Shown: one piece after another, positions 24,372 through 33,080 of the stretch
Numbering within the stretch: position 1 is the first letter of the stretch
How the letters are laid out: each line of letters starts with the position of its first letter
NCBI RefSeq assembly: GCF_028021195.1
Contig: NZ_CP115668.1
Span: 496,001-560,000, forward strand
Direction of reading: 5' to 3'
Origin: Cutibacterium equinum
Lineage (GTDB): Bacteria > Actinomycetota > Actinomycetes > Propionibacteriales > Propionibacteriaceae
Length of the DNA: 64,000 nucleotides
Program-made: the position numbers and the translations under genes
Notes under the pieces: model-generated
The model's database searches: none
What the model was told of the DNA's origin: nothing
The model's input: the letters and a program-made list of their open reading frames with translations, nothing else

Positions 24372-25670
24372 GTGACGTCCAGCCCGTCCACCGAACGAAC
24401 CAAGATCGACGGAGTGGCCGCCGTGATCGTGTTGGCTGCCGGCGGCGGGACCCGCATGAAGTCCTCCACGTCGAAGCTGCTGCACGAGGTCGCCGGTCGT
24501 CCCATGCTGTCGTGGGCGGTCGGGGCGGCCCGTGGGCTCAACCCTGAGCACCTCGTCGTGGTCGTCGGACATCGCCGCGACCAGGTCGAGGCCCACCTTG
24601 CCGAGGATGCCCCCGACGTCACCACCGCCGTCCAGGCCGAGCAGAAGGGCACCGGACACGCCGTGGCATGCGGGCTCGAAGGTCTGGGCGATCTTGAGGG
24701 TGAGGTCGTCGTCACCTACGGCGACGTCCCGATGCTCACCGCCGAGACCCTTCAGCAGATGGTCAAGGCACACCGGGAGGGGCGCAATCTCGTCACCGTC
24801 CTCACCGCTGAGGTCGAGGACCCCACGGGGTATGGACGCATCTTGCGCGACGGGGAGGCCGTCGTCGGAATCGTGGAGCACAAGGACGCCAACGAGGCCC
24901 AGCGAGCTGTCCGCGAGATCAACTCCGGCATTTACGTCTTTGACGCCCAGGCCCTGCGTGAAGGGGTCTCCAAGCTGTCCAACGACAACGCCCAGGGCGA
25001 GTACTACCTCACCGACGTCGTCACCATGGCTGCCGATGGCACCGTCGAGGTCCCCGGTCGCGGCCGGGTTGGTGCCTTCCGTACTGACGATGTGTGGCAG
25101 ACCGAAGGGGTCAACAACCGGGTTCAGTTGGCCCGCATGAATGCCGAGGTCAACCGACGCATCGTCACCGCATGGATGGGCGCTGGGGTCACCGTCATTG
25201 ATCCGTCCTCCACCTGGATCCAGCCCGACGTCGATCTTGGCAATGACGTCACGTTGTATCCAGGGGTTTTCCTCAACGGAGCCACGACCATCGCCCCGGG
25301 GGTCACCATCGGACCGGACGTCACCGTCACCGACTCGGAGATTCGTCAAGGGGCCAGGGTCACCCGATCCGAGGTCACCCTCGCCGTCGTCGGTGAGGGA
25401 GTGCGCGTCGGACCGTTCTCCAATATTCGTCCCGGCTCTGTCCTGGACCGCAACGCCAAGGTCGGGGCTTTCGTCGAGACCAAGAACACCCACGTCGGAA
25501 CCGAGGCGGCCATACCCCACATGGCCTACGTTGGTGATTCCGAGGTGACCGCAGGATCCTCCGTCGTTGCCGGATCCGTCCTCTCCCGGGAGCAGGCCGC
25601 TCCCGCCACCGACTCGGACGCCATGTCCGACAGCCAAGATCACACTCTTATCCCGGAGGCTGACCAGTGA
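24372..25670 (+). CDS. glmU: GlmU, N-acetylglucosamine-1-phosphate uridyltransferase; acetyltransferase domain appears internally deleted
   Basis: 432 aa from GTG 24372 (GGGGGAG upstream; TAAAGT at 24328 is a possible -10). The N-terminal pyrophosphorylase is complete: VIVLAAGGGTRMKS, EQKGTGHAVACG, VVTYGDVPML. The left-handed beta-helix begins normally and retains FSNIRPG, VETKN (K371) and PHMAYVGD (H383, equivalent to the catalytic histidine, and Y386). After YVGDSEV it jumps to TAGSSVVAGSVLSREQ. The segment that normally follows, with the NIGAG and NYDG elements that bind acetyl-CoA, is absent (about 45 residues short). The UDP-GlcNAc-forming half should work; the acetylation of glucosamine-1-phosphate is doubtful. 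The stop overlaps prs (GTGA). Confidence 0.92.
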   Translation: MTSSPSTERTKIDGVAAVIVLAAGGGTRMKSSTSKLLHEVAGRPMLSWAVGAARGLNPEHLVVVVGHRRDQVEAHLAEDAPDVTTAVQAEQKGTGHAVACGLEGLGDLEGEVVVTYGDVPMLTAETLQQMVKAHREGRNLVTVLTAEVEDPTGYGRILRDGEAVVGIVEHKDANEAQRAVREINSGIYVFDAQALREGVSKLSNDNAQGEYYLTDVVTMAADGTVEVPGRGRVGAFRTDDVWQTEGVNNRVQLARMNAEVNRRIVTAWMGAGVTVIDPSSTWIQPDVDLGNDVTLYPGVFLNGATTIAPGVTIGPDVTVTDSEIRQGARVTRSEVTLAVVGEGVRVGPFSNIRPGSVLDRNAKVGAFVETKNTHVGTEAAIPHMAYVGDSEVTAGSSVVAGSVLSREQAAPATDSDAMSDSQDHTLIPEADQ

Positions 25671-26635
25671 GCGGAACCACCCGTCCGAACAACAAGCACC
25701 TCATGATCTGCTCAGGACGGGCTTATCCCGAACTCGCCGAGCAGATCGCCGCCGAACTCGGCGTCGACCTGGTTCCCTCGCGTCAGGTCACCTACGCCAA
25801 CTCCGAGATCTACGTGCAGTTCCAGGAATCCGTGCGTGGTTGTGACGCGTTCGTCATCCAGTCCCACAGCGCCCCGGTCAACGAGGCCATGATGGAGCAG
25901 CTCATCATGATCGACGCCCTCAAGAGGGCCTCGGCCAAGCGCATCACCGTGGTCTCCCCGTTCTACCCCTACGCCCGCCAGGACAAGAAGCACCTGGGTC
26001 GTGAGCCCATCTCGGCGCGTCTGATGGCCGACCTCTACCACGCTGCCGGTGCTGACCGGATCATGTCGGTCGACCTGCACGCCGCCCAGATCCAGGGATT
26101 CTTCGACGGCCCCGTCGACCATCTGTGGGCCCTGCCGGTGCTGGCCGACTATGTTGCCTCCAAGTACGACAACTCTGACATGGTCGTCGTGTCCCCGGAC
26201 GCCGGCCGTGTGCGTCTGGCTGACATGTGGACCGACAAGATCGGTTGCCAGCTCGCCATCATTCACAAGCGTCGCGACCCGAACAAGGCCAATGAGACGA
26301 CCACCCATGAGGTCGTCGGTGAGGTCGAGGGCAAGACCTGCCTGCTCGTCGACGACATGGTCGACACCGCTGGAACCATGTGCCAGGCTGCCTTGGCCCT
26401 CAAGAAGCATGGCGCCAAGCGCGTCATCGCCTCCGCCACTCACCCGATCCTGTCGGATCCGGCCGCTGAGCGCATCAACAACTCCCCGATTGAGGAGCTC
26501 ATCGTCACCAACACCCTCAAGATTCGTGAGGACATCGACATCCCTTCGATGACGGTGCTGTCCATCGCCCCGCTCATCGCCAAGGCGATTCAGGAGGTCT
26601 TCGAGGACGGTTCGGTCACCAGCTTGTTCCGCTGA
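25667..26635 (+). CDS. prs: Ribose-phosphate pyrophosphokinase
   Basis: 322 aa. Makes PRPP from ribose-5-phosphate and ATP for nucleotide, histidine and tryptophan synthesis. ANSEIYVQFQESVRG, YARQDKKHLGREPISARL (ATP loop) and SVDLHAAQIQGFFDGPVDHL are class I PRS signatures. LLVDDMVDTAGT (226-237) is the PRPP-binding loop. GTG 25667 overlaps the glmU stop and has a GGAGG-like site upstream. glmU-prs order is conserved well beyond actinobacteria. Confidence 0.96.
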   Translation: MSGTTRPNNKHLMICSGRAYPELAEQIAAELGVDLVPSRQVTYANSEIYVQFQESVRGCDAFVIQSHSAPVNEAMMEQLIMIDALKRASAKRITVVSPFYPYARQDKKHLGREPISARLMADLYHAAGADRIMSVDLHAAQIQGFFDGPVDHLWALPVLADYVASKYDNSDMVVVSPDAGRVRLADMWTDKIGCQLAIIHKRRDPNKANETTTHEVVGEVEGKTCLLVDDMVDTAGTMCQAALALKKHGAKRVIASATHPILSDPAAERINNSPIEELIVTNTLKIREDIDIPSMTVLSIAPLIAKAIQEVFEDGSVTSLFR

Positions 26636-26707
26636 CGCCGGTATCGGTGTGCACAGGCCCGGTGACGACGCAGCTCACGGGAGTCAGCCAGGCTGACGGG
26701 TGTGTGT

Positions 26708-26737
26708 TTGGTCTCAGGTCCGACGGTGGCGTAGAGT
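26708..26737 (+). promoter_or_regulatory. Promoter of rplY-pth
   Basis: TTGGTC (26708-26713), 18-base spacer, TAGAGT (26732-26737). This leaves a 5' leader of about 95 bases before rplY, with G/C-rich inverted stretches that could fold; no known leader motif was recognised. Confidence 0.5.
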
Positions 26738-26839
26738 GGCCCCGCTTGGCGAGGGACCGCAAGGTCCGTGATCGACTGGCCGCCCAACAGGGCATCCTCT
26801 CGTCGAGCCGTGTCACGTCAACGAGAAGGAGAAGCCGCC

Positions 26840-27451
26840 ATGGCAGACATCATTCACCTCAAGGCCGAAGAGCGTACCGAATTCGGTAAGGGTGCTGCTC
26901 GTCGTATTCGTCGTGAGGACAAGGTTCCCGCCGTCATGTACGGCCACGACCAGGACCCGATCCACGTGACCCTTGAAGGCCACGCCACCCTCCTCGCCCT
27001 GCGTACCGAGAACCCGCTGCTGTCGATCGAGATCGAGGGCAAGGAGCCCATGCTCGCCCTGCCGAAGGACATTCAGCGTGACGTTCTCAAGGGCTTCGTC
27101 CGTCACGTCGACTTGCTGGCCGTGCGTCGCGGCGAGAAGGTTGACGTCAATGTCGCCCTGCGCATCACCGGAGAGTCGGCTCCTGGCACCATCGCCATGA
27201 CCGAGTTCAACGAGATCGAGGTCGAGGCCGACCTGCTGAACATCCCGGAGGCCATCGAGATCGACGTCACCGGCCTTGAGGCTGGCGTCACCGTCTACCT
27301 CGGCGACCTCAAGCTGCCTGAGGGCACCGTCCTCAAGGGCGACCCGGAGGCCGTTGCCGCTACCGTCGTGTTCCCGGAGACCGAGCCTGCTGAGGACGAG
27401 GAGTCCGAGGGTGAGGACGCCGAGGGCGAGTCCGAGGCTGCGAAGGAGTGA
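26840..27451 (+). CDS. rplY: 50S ribosomal protein L25/general stress protein Ctc
   Basis: 203 aa, the longer CTC form of bL25 that binds 5S rRNA. ADIIHLKAEERTEFGKGAARRIRR and VPAVMYGHDQDPIHVTL are the 5S-binding N-terminal domain. The second beta domain follows, and the acidic tail (EPAEDEESEGEDAEGESEAAKE, in parts) is typical of actinobacterial forms. GAAGGAG lies ahead of ATG 26840, overriding the longer open frame. The stop overlaps the pth start (GTGA). Confidence 0.95.
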   Translation: MADIIHLKAEERTEFGKGAARRIRREDKVPAVMYGHDQDPIHVTLEGHATLLALRTENPLLSIEIEGKEPMLALPKDIQRDVLKGFVRHVDLLAVRRGEKVDVNVALRITGESAPGTIAMTEFNEIEVEADLLNIPEAIEIDVTGLEAGVTVYLGDLKLPEGTVLKGDPEAVAATVVFPETEPAEDEESEGEDAEGESEAAKE

Positions 27452-28050
27452 GCCGTTCCTGGCTCGTGATCGGGCTCGGCAACCCGGGCCCGCGCTATGA
27501 CGGTACCCGACACAACGTCGGGGCAGACGTCATCACCGAGTTGTGCCGTCGGGCCGGCGAGAAGCTCTCGTCGGCCCGCGGGCAGCGAGCCGAGCTGGCC
27601 CGCATTCGCATCGGCTCGGCTGGCGTCGGTGTCCCGGCTGCCGACGCCCAGGTCGTCACCGTGATGCGCAGCCGCACCTACATGAATGAGTCGGGTGTCG
27701 CCGTACGCAAGGTTGCGGATTTCACAGGCATCACCCCCGATCACCTCATCGTCGTTCATGACGAGATCGATCTCGACCCGGGCCGTCTGCGCCTCAAGTG
27801 CGGTGGCGGGGACAACGGACACAACGGGTTGAAATCCATTCGCGCCCACCTCCACACCGGTGAGTTCATCCGGGTGAGGGTTGGGGTCGGTCGTCCTCCG
27901 GGCCGTCAGGACCCGGCCGATTGGGTCTTGGCTCGTGTGCCTGCCAAGCAGCGCGCTGACCTGGACGTGCAGGTGGCTCTGGCCGCCGACGCCGTCGAGA
28001 CGATCATCACCGAAGGCCTGACTGCGGCCCAGAACCGCTTCAATTCCTGA
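27448..28050 (+). CDS. pth: Peptidyl-tRNA hydrolase
   Basis: 200 aa. Recycles peptidyl-tRNA dropped from ribosomes. VIGLGNPGPRYDGTRHNVG holds N12 and the catalytic H22; SRTYMNESG and HDEIDLDPGRLRLK carry the other conserved residues. The GTG start overlaps the rplY stop, with AAGGAG just before. rplY-pth pairing is conserved in actinobacteria. Confidence 0.96.
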   Translation: MSRSWLVIGLGNPGPRYDGTRHNVGADVITELCRRAGEKLSSARGQRAELARIRIGSAGVGVPAADAQVVTVMRSRTYMNESGVAVRKVADFTGITPDHLIVVHDEIDLDPGRLRLKCGGGDNGHNGLKSIRAHLHTGEFIRVRVGVGRPPGRQDPADWVLARVPAKQRADLDVQVALAADAVETIITEGLTAAQNRFNS

Positions 28051-28053
28051 CTC

Positions 28054-29208
28054 TCACCAATTCTGCGGGGGCTGCATCGGTGGGAACTGCGGCATGGCGG
28101 GCAAGCGGCCCAACTTGTCGGGGCGTGCCCGCAGCCATTCCGAGAGCTGATCGCGCCGACGCACCAGCTCGGGGCCTCCCTGACCCTTGGCGATGCGGTG
28201 CTGGCTGAGAGCGGCTTCCGTGACAGCGGTGATGGTCCGCTTCTGGCTGCGCTTGGCCGCCCGACCGTGTTTGCCCGAGTCAGCAAGCACAGCGCGACGC
28301 TTCCGCGGATCGGCGACCATGTCTGCCTCGGCGGGAGTCACCAGGCCGGCCTCGACCATGAGTGGAAGCTGGGAGCGCACCGCCTCGGACTCCTTGCGAC
28401 GGTTACGAGTCGTCATGACGACGGTTCCGACGAACACCGGGACGAAGAGCACCACGTAGATGAGGATCATCGCCGTCAACTGGCCGTTGGTGCCGAGCCC
28501 GAGGGCAGATGCGGCCAGCGTTGGGCCACCGTTCCACAGACCGTGCAACAGGCAGGCGACCACATACCCCACGATGACCTTCCAGAATCCGCCCTTGTTG
28601 CGCCAAGCCCAGATGCCCACGGCAGTGGCTGTGGTGTAGAGGGGGTGACCGAAGACGCCGAATCCGGTGCGCACCAGGGTCATGACGACGAGGTCTTCTG
28701 CCCCTTCGGCGCTGGCGAAATATCCCAGGTTTTCCACGAACGCGAAGCCCAAGGCGCACACCCCCGCGTAGAAGATGTGGTCGGTGAGCGAGGTGAGTTC
28801 GAGTTTGCGGTCCCCGGTGGCGATCAGCAGGAAGACCGAAGCCTTGGCGAGCTCTTCGACGATGGGAGCGACGACGGCGAGGGTGGTGAATTTGTCCGCG
28901 GGGATCGCTACCTCGACGATTAATGAGAAGATGACGACTGCCGACCCTCCCCAGATCAATGCCATCATGGTGAGACGAATGGGTTCTGGCTCCCATCTGT
29001 CAAGCCATCGGTAGCACAGCAGGCACACGATGAGGGCTGCGGTCGAGGGGATCGCGCCGATGATGAAGTGGGAGGGCGATCCGGCGCCGATGACGGCCAC
29101 CATGAGGAGGATGACGATCGCCCCGACAATGGTGATGACGAGCGGCAGGACTCCGCGGCGACGAACTGGTTTGGGGGCGAGGGGGTATTGAAGCGGTGGG
29201 GTGCTCAC
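28054..29208 (-). CDS. PrsW-family intramembrane metalloprotease
   Basis: 384 aa membrane protein with about eight segments. It shows the three PrsW motifs: APIVEELAKA (EExxK, E118-E119, K122), FAFVEN (155-160) and the later LLHGLWNG histidine. These residues are proposed to bind zinc within the membrane. Bacillus PrsW cleaves an anti-sigma factor; the substrate here is unknown and no sigma/anti-sigma pair is nearby. A basic cytoplasmic tail of about 120 residues ends the protein. GTG 29208 is preceded six bases upstream by TAACAT, so a leaderless transcript divergent from mfd is likely. It ends three bases after the pth stop, convergent. Confidence 0.87.
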   Translation of the reverse strand: MSTPPLQYPLAPKPVRRRGVLPLVITIVGAIVILLMVAVIGAGSPSHFIIGAIPSTAALIVCLLCYRWLDRWEPEPIRLTMMALIWGGSAVVIFSLIVEVAIPADKFTTLAVVAPIVEELAKASVFLLIATGDRKLELTSLTDHIFYAGVCALGFAFVENLGYFASAEGAEDLVVMTLVRTGFGVFGHPLYTTATAVGIWAWRNKGGFWKVIVGYVVACLLHGLWNGGPTLAASALGLGTNGQLTAMILIYVVLFVPVFVGTVVMTTRNRRKESEAVRSQLPLMVEAGLVTPAEADMVADPRKRRAVLADSGKHGRAAKRSQKRTITAVTEAALSQHRIAKGQGGPELVRRRDQLSEWLRARPDKLGRLPAMPQFPPMQPPQNW

Positions 29209-29214
29209 GGTGTT

Positions 29215-29220
29215 ATGTTA
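29215..29220 (-). promoter_or_regulatory. -10 box of the PrsW-like gene, leaderless
   Basis: TAACAT on the minus strand, six bases before GTG 29208. Confidence 0.4.
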
Positions 29221-29285
29221 AAGGATGGCCAGTCAGGTAGAACAGCCCAGAATGTGACGGTCGTCTCTTTGTCAGTGGTACCACG

Positions 29286-29291
29286 TACTCT
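29286..29291 (+). promoter_or_regulatory. -10 box of mfd, leaderless
   Basis: TACTCT six bases before GTG 29298, in the 89-base divergent region shared with the PrsW-like gene. Confidence 0.4.
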
Positions 29292-29297
29292 GTCTGG

Positions 29298-32200
29298 GTG
29301 ACTTCTGGCGGATTGACCTCCCTTTTGTCCCGCGAGCCGGTGCTCTCCCGTTGCGTCGAGGATGCTGTGACCCGACGTACCCCCACTCTTGATGTGCAGG
29401 TGGCTCCTTCTGCCCGCCCTGCGGTGGCGGCTGTGCTCAGCCAGGGGCTCACTGGTTCTGGGCGGCTGCCAGTGCTGCTGGTGACAAGCACGTTCCGGGA
29501 GGCCGAGGAGTCGGTGGCCACCCTCAAGACGTGGCTGCACCCCGATGACGTCTGTTATTACCCGTCCTGGGAGACCCTGCCTCACGAGAGGTTGAGCCCG
29601 CGCACCGACACCGTTGGTCGCCGGATGGAGGTGCTGCGTCGGTTGTGCGGCACTGAGGGCGAGATGCCGAAGGTCGTCGTCGCCCCGGTGCGATCCCTGC
29701 TCCAGCCCCAGGTGGCAGGTCTGGGACGCATCAAGCCGGTCCGCCTGGCGGTGGGGCAGGAGCACGACCTCACCGAGCTGGCGGCAGAGCTTGTCAATGC
29801 CGCCTACAGCCGGGTTGACATGGTGGAACGCCGTGGCGAATTCGCCGTGCGTGGCGGCATCCTCGACGTCTTCCCCCCGGTGCTGGAACATCCGGTGCGT
29901 ATCGACTTCTTCGGTGACCAGATCGAGGAGATGACCTCCTTCGCGGTGGCCGATCAGCGGTCCACCGATGACACCCATCAGGAACTCATCTGCGCTCCGT
30001 GTCGTGAACTCATTCTCACCGACGAGGTCCGTTCCAGGGCCAAGACCCTGCTGCCCGACCATCCCGAACTGGCAGACATGCTGGAGCGGATCGGCGACGG
30101 TCAGGCAGTTGAGGGGATGGAGGCCCTCATGCCAGCCCTGGTTGATCAGATGGAGCTGCTCGTCGACGTCCTTCCCGAGCACGCCATGGTCGTTCTGTCC
30201 GATCCCGAGATGGTGCGGTCCCGAGCCGCAGACCTGGTCCGCACCTCCGAGGAGTTCCTGGGAGCGGGGTGGGCGGCTGCCGCGGGTGGTGGGCAAGCCC
30301 CCATCGACCTGGCAGCTTCCGGTTACCGCAGCCTGGCCGATGTGAGGGCCCACTGTCTCGAGCGAGGCATGGCGTGGTGGTCGATGTCCTCGTTCAGCCT
30401 CGACGCTCCTGCGGCCGACGTCATTATTGACGATGTTACTGACGATGACGTGGTCACGAGCGCCCCGCACACCGTCAACCCACATCTGCAGGCCGTCGAG
30501 CCGTGGCGCGGAGACGTCGAGGCGGCCGTCAAGGATCTCACCGCCAGGCTCGATGACGGCTGGACGGTCGTGCTGTGCGCCGAAGGTGAGGGCATCGCCA
30601 AGCGCATGAGAGAGCTGTTCGGTGAACACCAGGTCGCGGCCAAGCTGGTCGACGAGGTCGACGCCGACATCACCGAGCCATGCGTCCAAATCCTGCGGCT
30701 GCATCAGCGGCACGGGTTTGCCGCAGAATCCCTCAAACTGGTGGTGGCCTCCACCGGAGACCTCGTGGACTCCCAGGACCCAGCCGTCAGTGGCGAGCGA
30801 CGGATGCCCCGACGACGGCGCAATCAGATCCAGCCACTGGAACTGACTTCCGGTGATCTCGTCGTCCATGAGCAGCACGGTGTGGGGCGATATGTGGAGA
30901 TGGTGCAGCGTACCGTCGGTGGCGCCACCCGCGAGTACCTCGTCATCGAGTACGCCCCCTCCAAGAAAGGCCAGCCCGGCGACCGTCTCTTCGTCCCCGT
31001 CAACTCCTTGGACCAGGTGACCCGCTACGTCGGTGGCGACGCCCCGAGCCTGGATCGCATGGGTGGTGCTGACTGGCGTAAGCGCAAGTCCCGTGCCCGC
31101 AAGGCTGTCCGTGAGATCGCCGCCGAACTCATCAAGCTCTATGCCGCCCGACAGGCCACCAAGGGCCACGCCTTCGGTCCCGACACCGCCTGGCAGCGGG
31201 AGTTGGAGGACGCCTTCGCCTACGTCGAGACCCCTGACCAGCTCACCACCATCGCCGACGTCAAACACGACATGGAGCAGGTCGTGCCCATGGACCGTCT
31301 GGTGTGTGGAGATGTTGGTTATGGCAAGACCGAGATCGCCGTGCGGGCCGCCTTCAAGGCCGTCCAGGACGGTAAGCAGGTGGCCGTCCTCGTGCCGACG
31401 ACGTTGCTGGTCCAGCAACATTTCCAGACTTTCACCGAGCGTTATGCCGGGTTCCCCGTCAAGGTGGCGGCCCTGTCGCGCTTCCAGACCGACGCCGAGG
31501 CCCGCGAGACCTTGGAAGGGCTCAAGCGCGGCACCGTTGACGTCGTGGTCGGTACCCATCGTCTGCTGGCCAAGGAGGTCGAGTTCAAGGACCTCGGCCT
31601 GGTCATCGTCGACGAGGAGCAGCGCTTCGGCGTTGAGCACAAGGAGGCCCTCAAGCGCATGAGGGTCAACGTCGACGTCCTGGCGATGAGCGCCACCCCG
31701 ATCCCACGCACCTTGGAAATGGCGGTGACGGGCATCCGCGAGATGAGCACGATCGCCACGCCACCGGAGGAGCGTCACCCGGTGCTCACCTTTGCTGGCC
31801 CCTATGACGAGGGACAGGTGGTCGCGGCCATCCGTCGCGAGTTGGCTCGTGAGGGCCAGGTCTTCTACATTCACAACCGGGTGCAGTCCATCGAGAAGAC
31901 GGCCGCCAAGCTGCGCGAACTCGTCCCGGAGGCGCGGATCGTCACCGCCCACGGGCAGATGAACGAGAAGCAGCTTGAGCAGATCATGGTGGACTTCTGG
32001 GAGCGCCGCGCCGACGTGCTGGTCTGCACCACCATCGTCGAGTCGGGTATCGACATTTCCACTGCCAATACCTTGCTCATTGATCGTGCTGACCTCATGG
32101 GCCTGTCCCAGCTCCACCAGTTGCGTGGCCGTGTCGGACGCTCCCGGGAGCGCGGTTACGCCTACTTCCTCTACCCGGCTGACAAGCCGCTCTCCCAGAC

Positions 32201-32870
32201 CGCCCATGATCGCCTGGCGACGATGGCCGCTCACACCGATCTGGGAGCTGGCATGGCCATCGCCATGAAGGATCTGGAGATCCGCGGCGCAGGGAACCTG
32301 CTGGGCGGCGAGCAGTCCGGTCACATCGCCGATGTCGGATTCGACCTCTACATCCGTCTGGTGGGTGAGGCGGTCGCAGAGTTCCGCGGTGATGCCAGCG
32401 GCGCCGAAGAGTCGGAGATGCGTATCGAACTACCGGTTGATGCCAATCTTCCGGTCGACTACGTCGAGACCGAGCGGCTCCGTCTGGAGATGTACAAGAG
32501 GTTGGCCGAGGTTCGCAGCGATGAGGAGGTCGACGCCATCGCCGCCGAGCTCGTTGATCGATACGGTCCGATGCCCGAGCCGGTTCAGGCTCTTCTCGGG
32601 GTGGCGCGATTCCGCCTCCTGTGTCGCAGGGTAGGTATCCACGAGGTGGTCCCGTCTGGACGCAACATCCGGTTCTCGCCGGTCCATCTGCCGGAGTCAG
32701 GAGTCATGAGGCTCAAGAGGCTGTATCCGGGGTCAGTGGTCAAGGAGACGGCCGGGTTTGTCATGGTGCCCAAACCGACTACCGCGCGGATCGGTGGCCA
32801 GGTGCTTGGGGGACAGCAGCTCCTCGACTGGGCGGGAGAACTCGTCAGAGGTATACTGCAGATACGGTAG
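29298..32870 (+). CDS. mfd: Transcription-repair coupling factor Mfd
   Basis: 1190 aa, the normal length. It removes stalled RNA polymerase from lesions and recruits UvrA. In order: UvrB-homology region (YYPSWETLPHERLSP near residue 85), the RNA polymerase interaction domain (GDLVVHEQHGVGRY), and the RecG-like motor with GDVGYGKTE (671-679), DEEQRFG (DEEQ 772-775), MSATPIPRTL and RGRVGRS. The C-terminal TRCF domain follows. GTG 29298 is used because it gives a full-length N-terminus and follows a -10 box by six bases. The large open frame on the opposite strand is shadow coding from high GC. Confidence 0.97.
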   Translation: MTSGGLTSLLSREPVLSRCVEDAVTRRTPTLDVQVAPSARPAVAAVLSQGLTGSGRLPVLLVTSTFREAEESVATLKTWLHPDDVCYYPSWETLPHERLSPRTDTVGRRMEVLRRLCGTEGEMPKVVVAPVRSLLQPQVAGLGRIKPVRLAVGQEHDLTELAAELVNAAYSRVDMVERRGEFAVRGGILDVFPPVLEHPVRIDFFGDQIEEMTSFAVADQRSTDDTHQELICAPCRELILTDEVRSRAKTLLPDHPELADMLERIGDGQAVEGMEALMPALVDQMELLVDVLPEHAMVVLSDPEMVRSRAADLVRTSEEFLGAGWAAAAGGGQAPIDLAASGYRSLADVRAHCLERGMAWWSMSSFSLDAPAADVIIDDVTDDDVVTSAPHTVNPHLQAVEPWRGDVEAAVKDLTARLDDGWTVVLCAEGEGIAKRMRELFGEHQVAAKLVDEVDADITEPCVQILRLHQRHGFAAESLKLVVASTGDLVDSQDPAVSGERRMPRRRRNQIQPLELTSGDLVVHEQHGVGRYVEMVQRTVGGATREYLVIEYAPSKKGQPGDRLFVPVNSLDQVTRYVGGDAPSLDRMGGADWRKRKSRARKAVREIAAELIKLYAARQATKGHAFGPDTAWQRELEDAFAYVETPDQLTTIADVKHDMEQVVPMDRLVCGDVGYGKTEIAVRAAFKAVQDGKQVAVLVPTTLLVQQHFQTFTERYAGFPVKVAALSRFQTDAEARETLEGLKRGTVDVVVGTHRLLAKEVEFKDLGLVIVDEEQRFGVEHKEALKRMRVNVDVLAMSATPIPRTLEMAVTGIREMSTIATPPEERHPVLTFAGPYDEGQVVAAIRRELAREGQVFYIHNRVQSIEKTAAKLRELVPEARIVTAHGQMNEKQLEQIMVDFWERRADVLVCTTIVESGIDISTANTLLIDRADLMGLSQLHQLRGRVGRSRERGYAYFLYPADKPLSQTAHDRLATMAAHTDLGAGMAIAMKDLEIRGAGNLLGGEQSGHIADVGFDLYIRLVGEAVAEFRGDASGAEESEMRIELPVDANLPVDYVETERLRLEMYKRLAEVRSDEEVDAIAAELVDRYGPMPEPVQALLGVARFRLLCRRVGIHEVVPSGRNIRFSPVHLPESGVMRLKRLYPGSVVKETAGFVMVPKPTTARIGGQVLGGQQLLDWAGELVRGILQIR

Positions 32871-32894
32871 GCGCCACGCCAAGGCGCAAAATAG

Positions 32895-32924
32895 TTGACA
32901 ATGCGCCGGAATACTCGTTATTCT
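32895..32924 (+). promoter_or_regulatory. Strong promoter of the ABC transporter cluster
   Basis: TTGACA (32895-32900, perfect -35), 18-base spacer, TATTCT (32919-32924). A ten-codon ORF MDRWSYYSKV starts at 32927, right at the expected transcription start, and stops at 32959. The region is richer in A+T than its flanks. Confidence 0.6.
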
Positions 32925-32999
32925 TCATGGATCGATGGTCGTATTACAGCAAGGTGTGACTGTGAGACCCAAGTGTTCCTTGATTGAGAGTGATTTTCG

Positions 33000-33080
33000 A
33001 TGAATAAACGAGTGCACAGTGGTGTCACTGCCTTCGATGACGATCAGTTGTTGATGTTTCACCAAGGTCGAGTGCTATGA
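33000..33080 (+). CDS. 26-aa ORF coupled to the ABC ATPase gene
   Basis: ATG 33000 encodes MNKRVHSGVTAFDDDQLLMF followed by HQGRVL. Its TGA overlaps the ATPase start (ATGA at 33077-33080). A weak GAGAG lies upstream. The position between a consensus promoter and a transporter suggests a coupling ORF, regulatory leader peptide or small peptide precursor. I recognise no family and there is no Cys/Ser/Thr-rich core of the usual modified-peptide type. Confidence 0.4.
   Translation: MNKRVHSGVTAFDDDQLLMFHQGRVL

Noticed and set aside
29205-32324. 1039-aa open frame on the minus strand across mfd
   Set aside because: Mfd on the plus strand has every expected motif over its full length; the antisense frame has low-complexity Gly/His/Asp-rich composition typical of GC-rich shadow frames.
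32871-32895. Terminator after mfd
   Set aside because: Only a five-base GCGCC/GGCGC stem is present, too weak to call.
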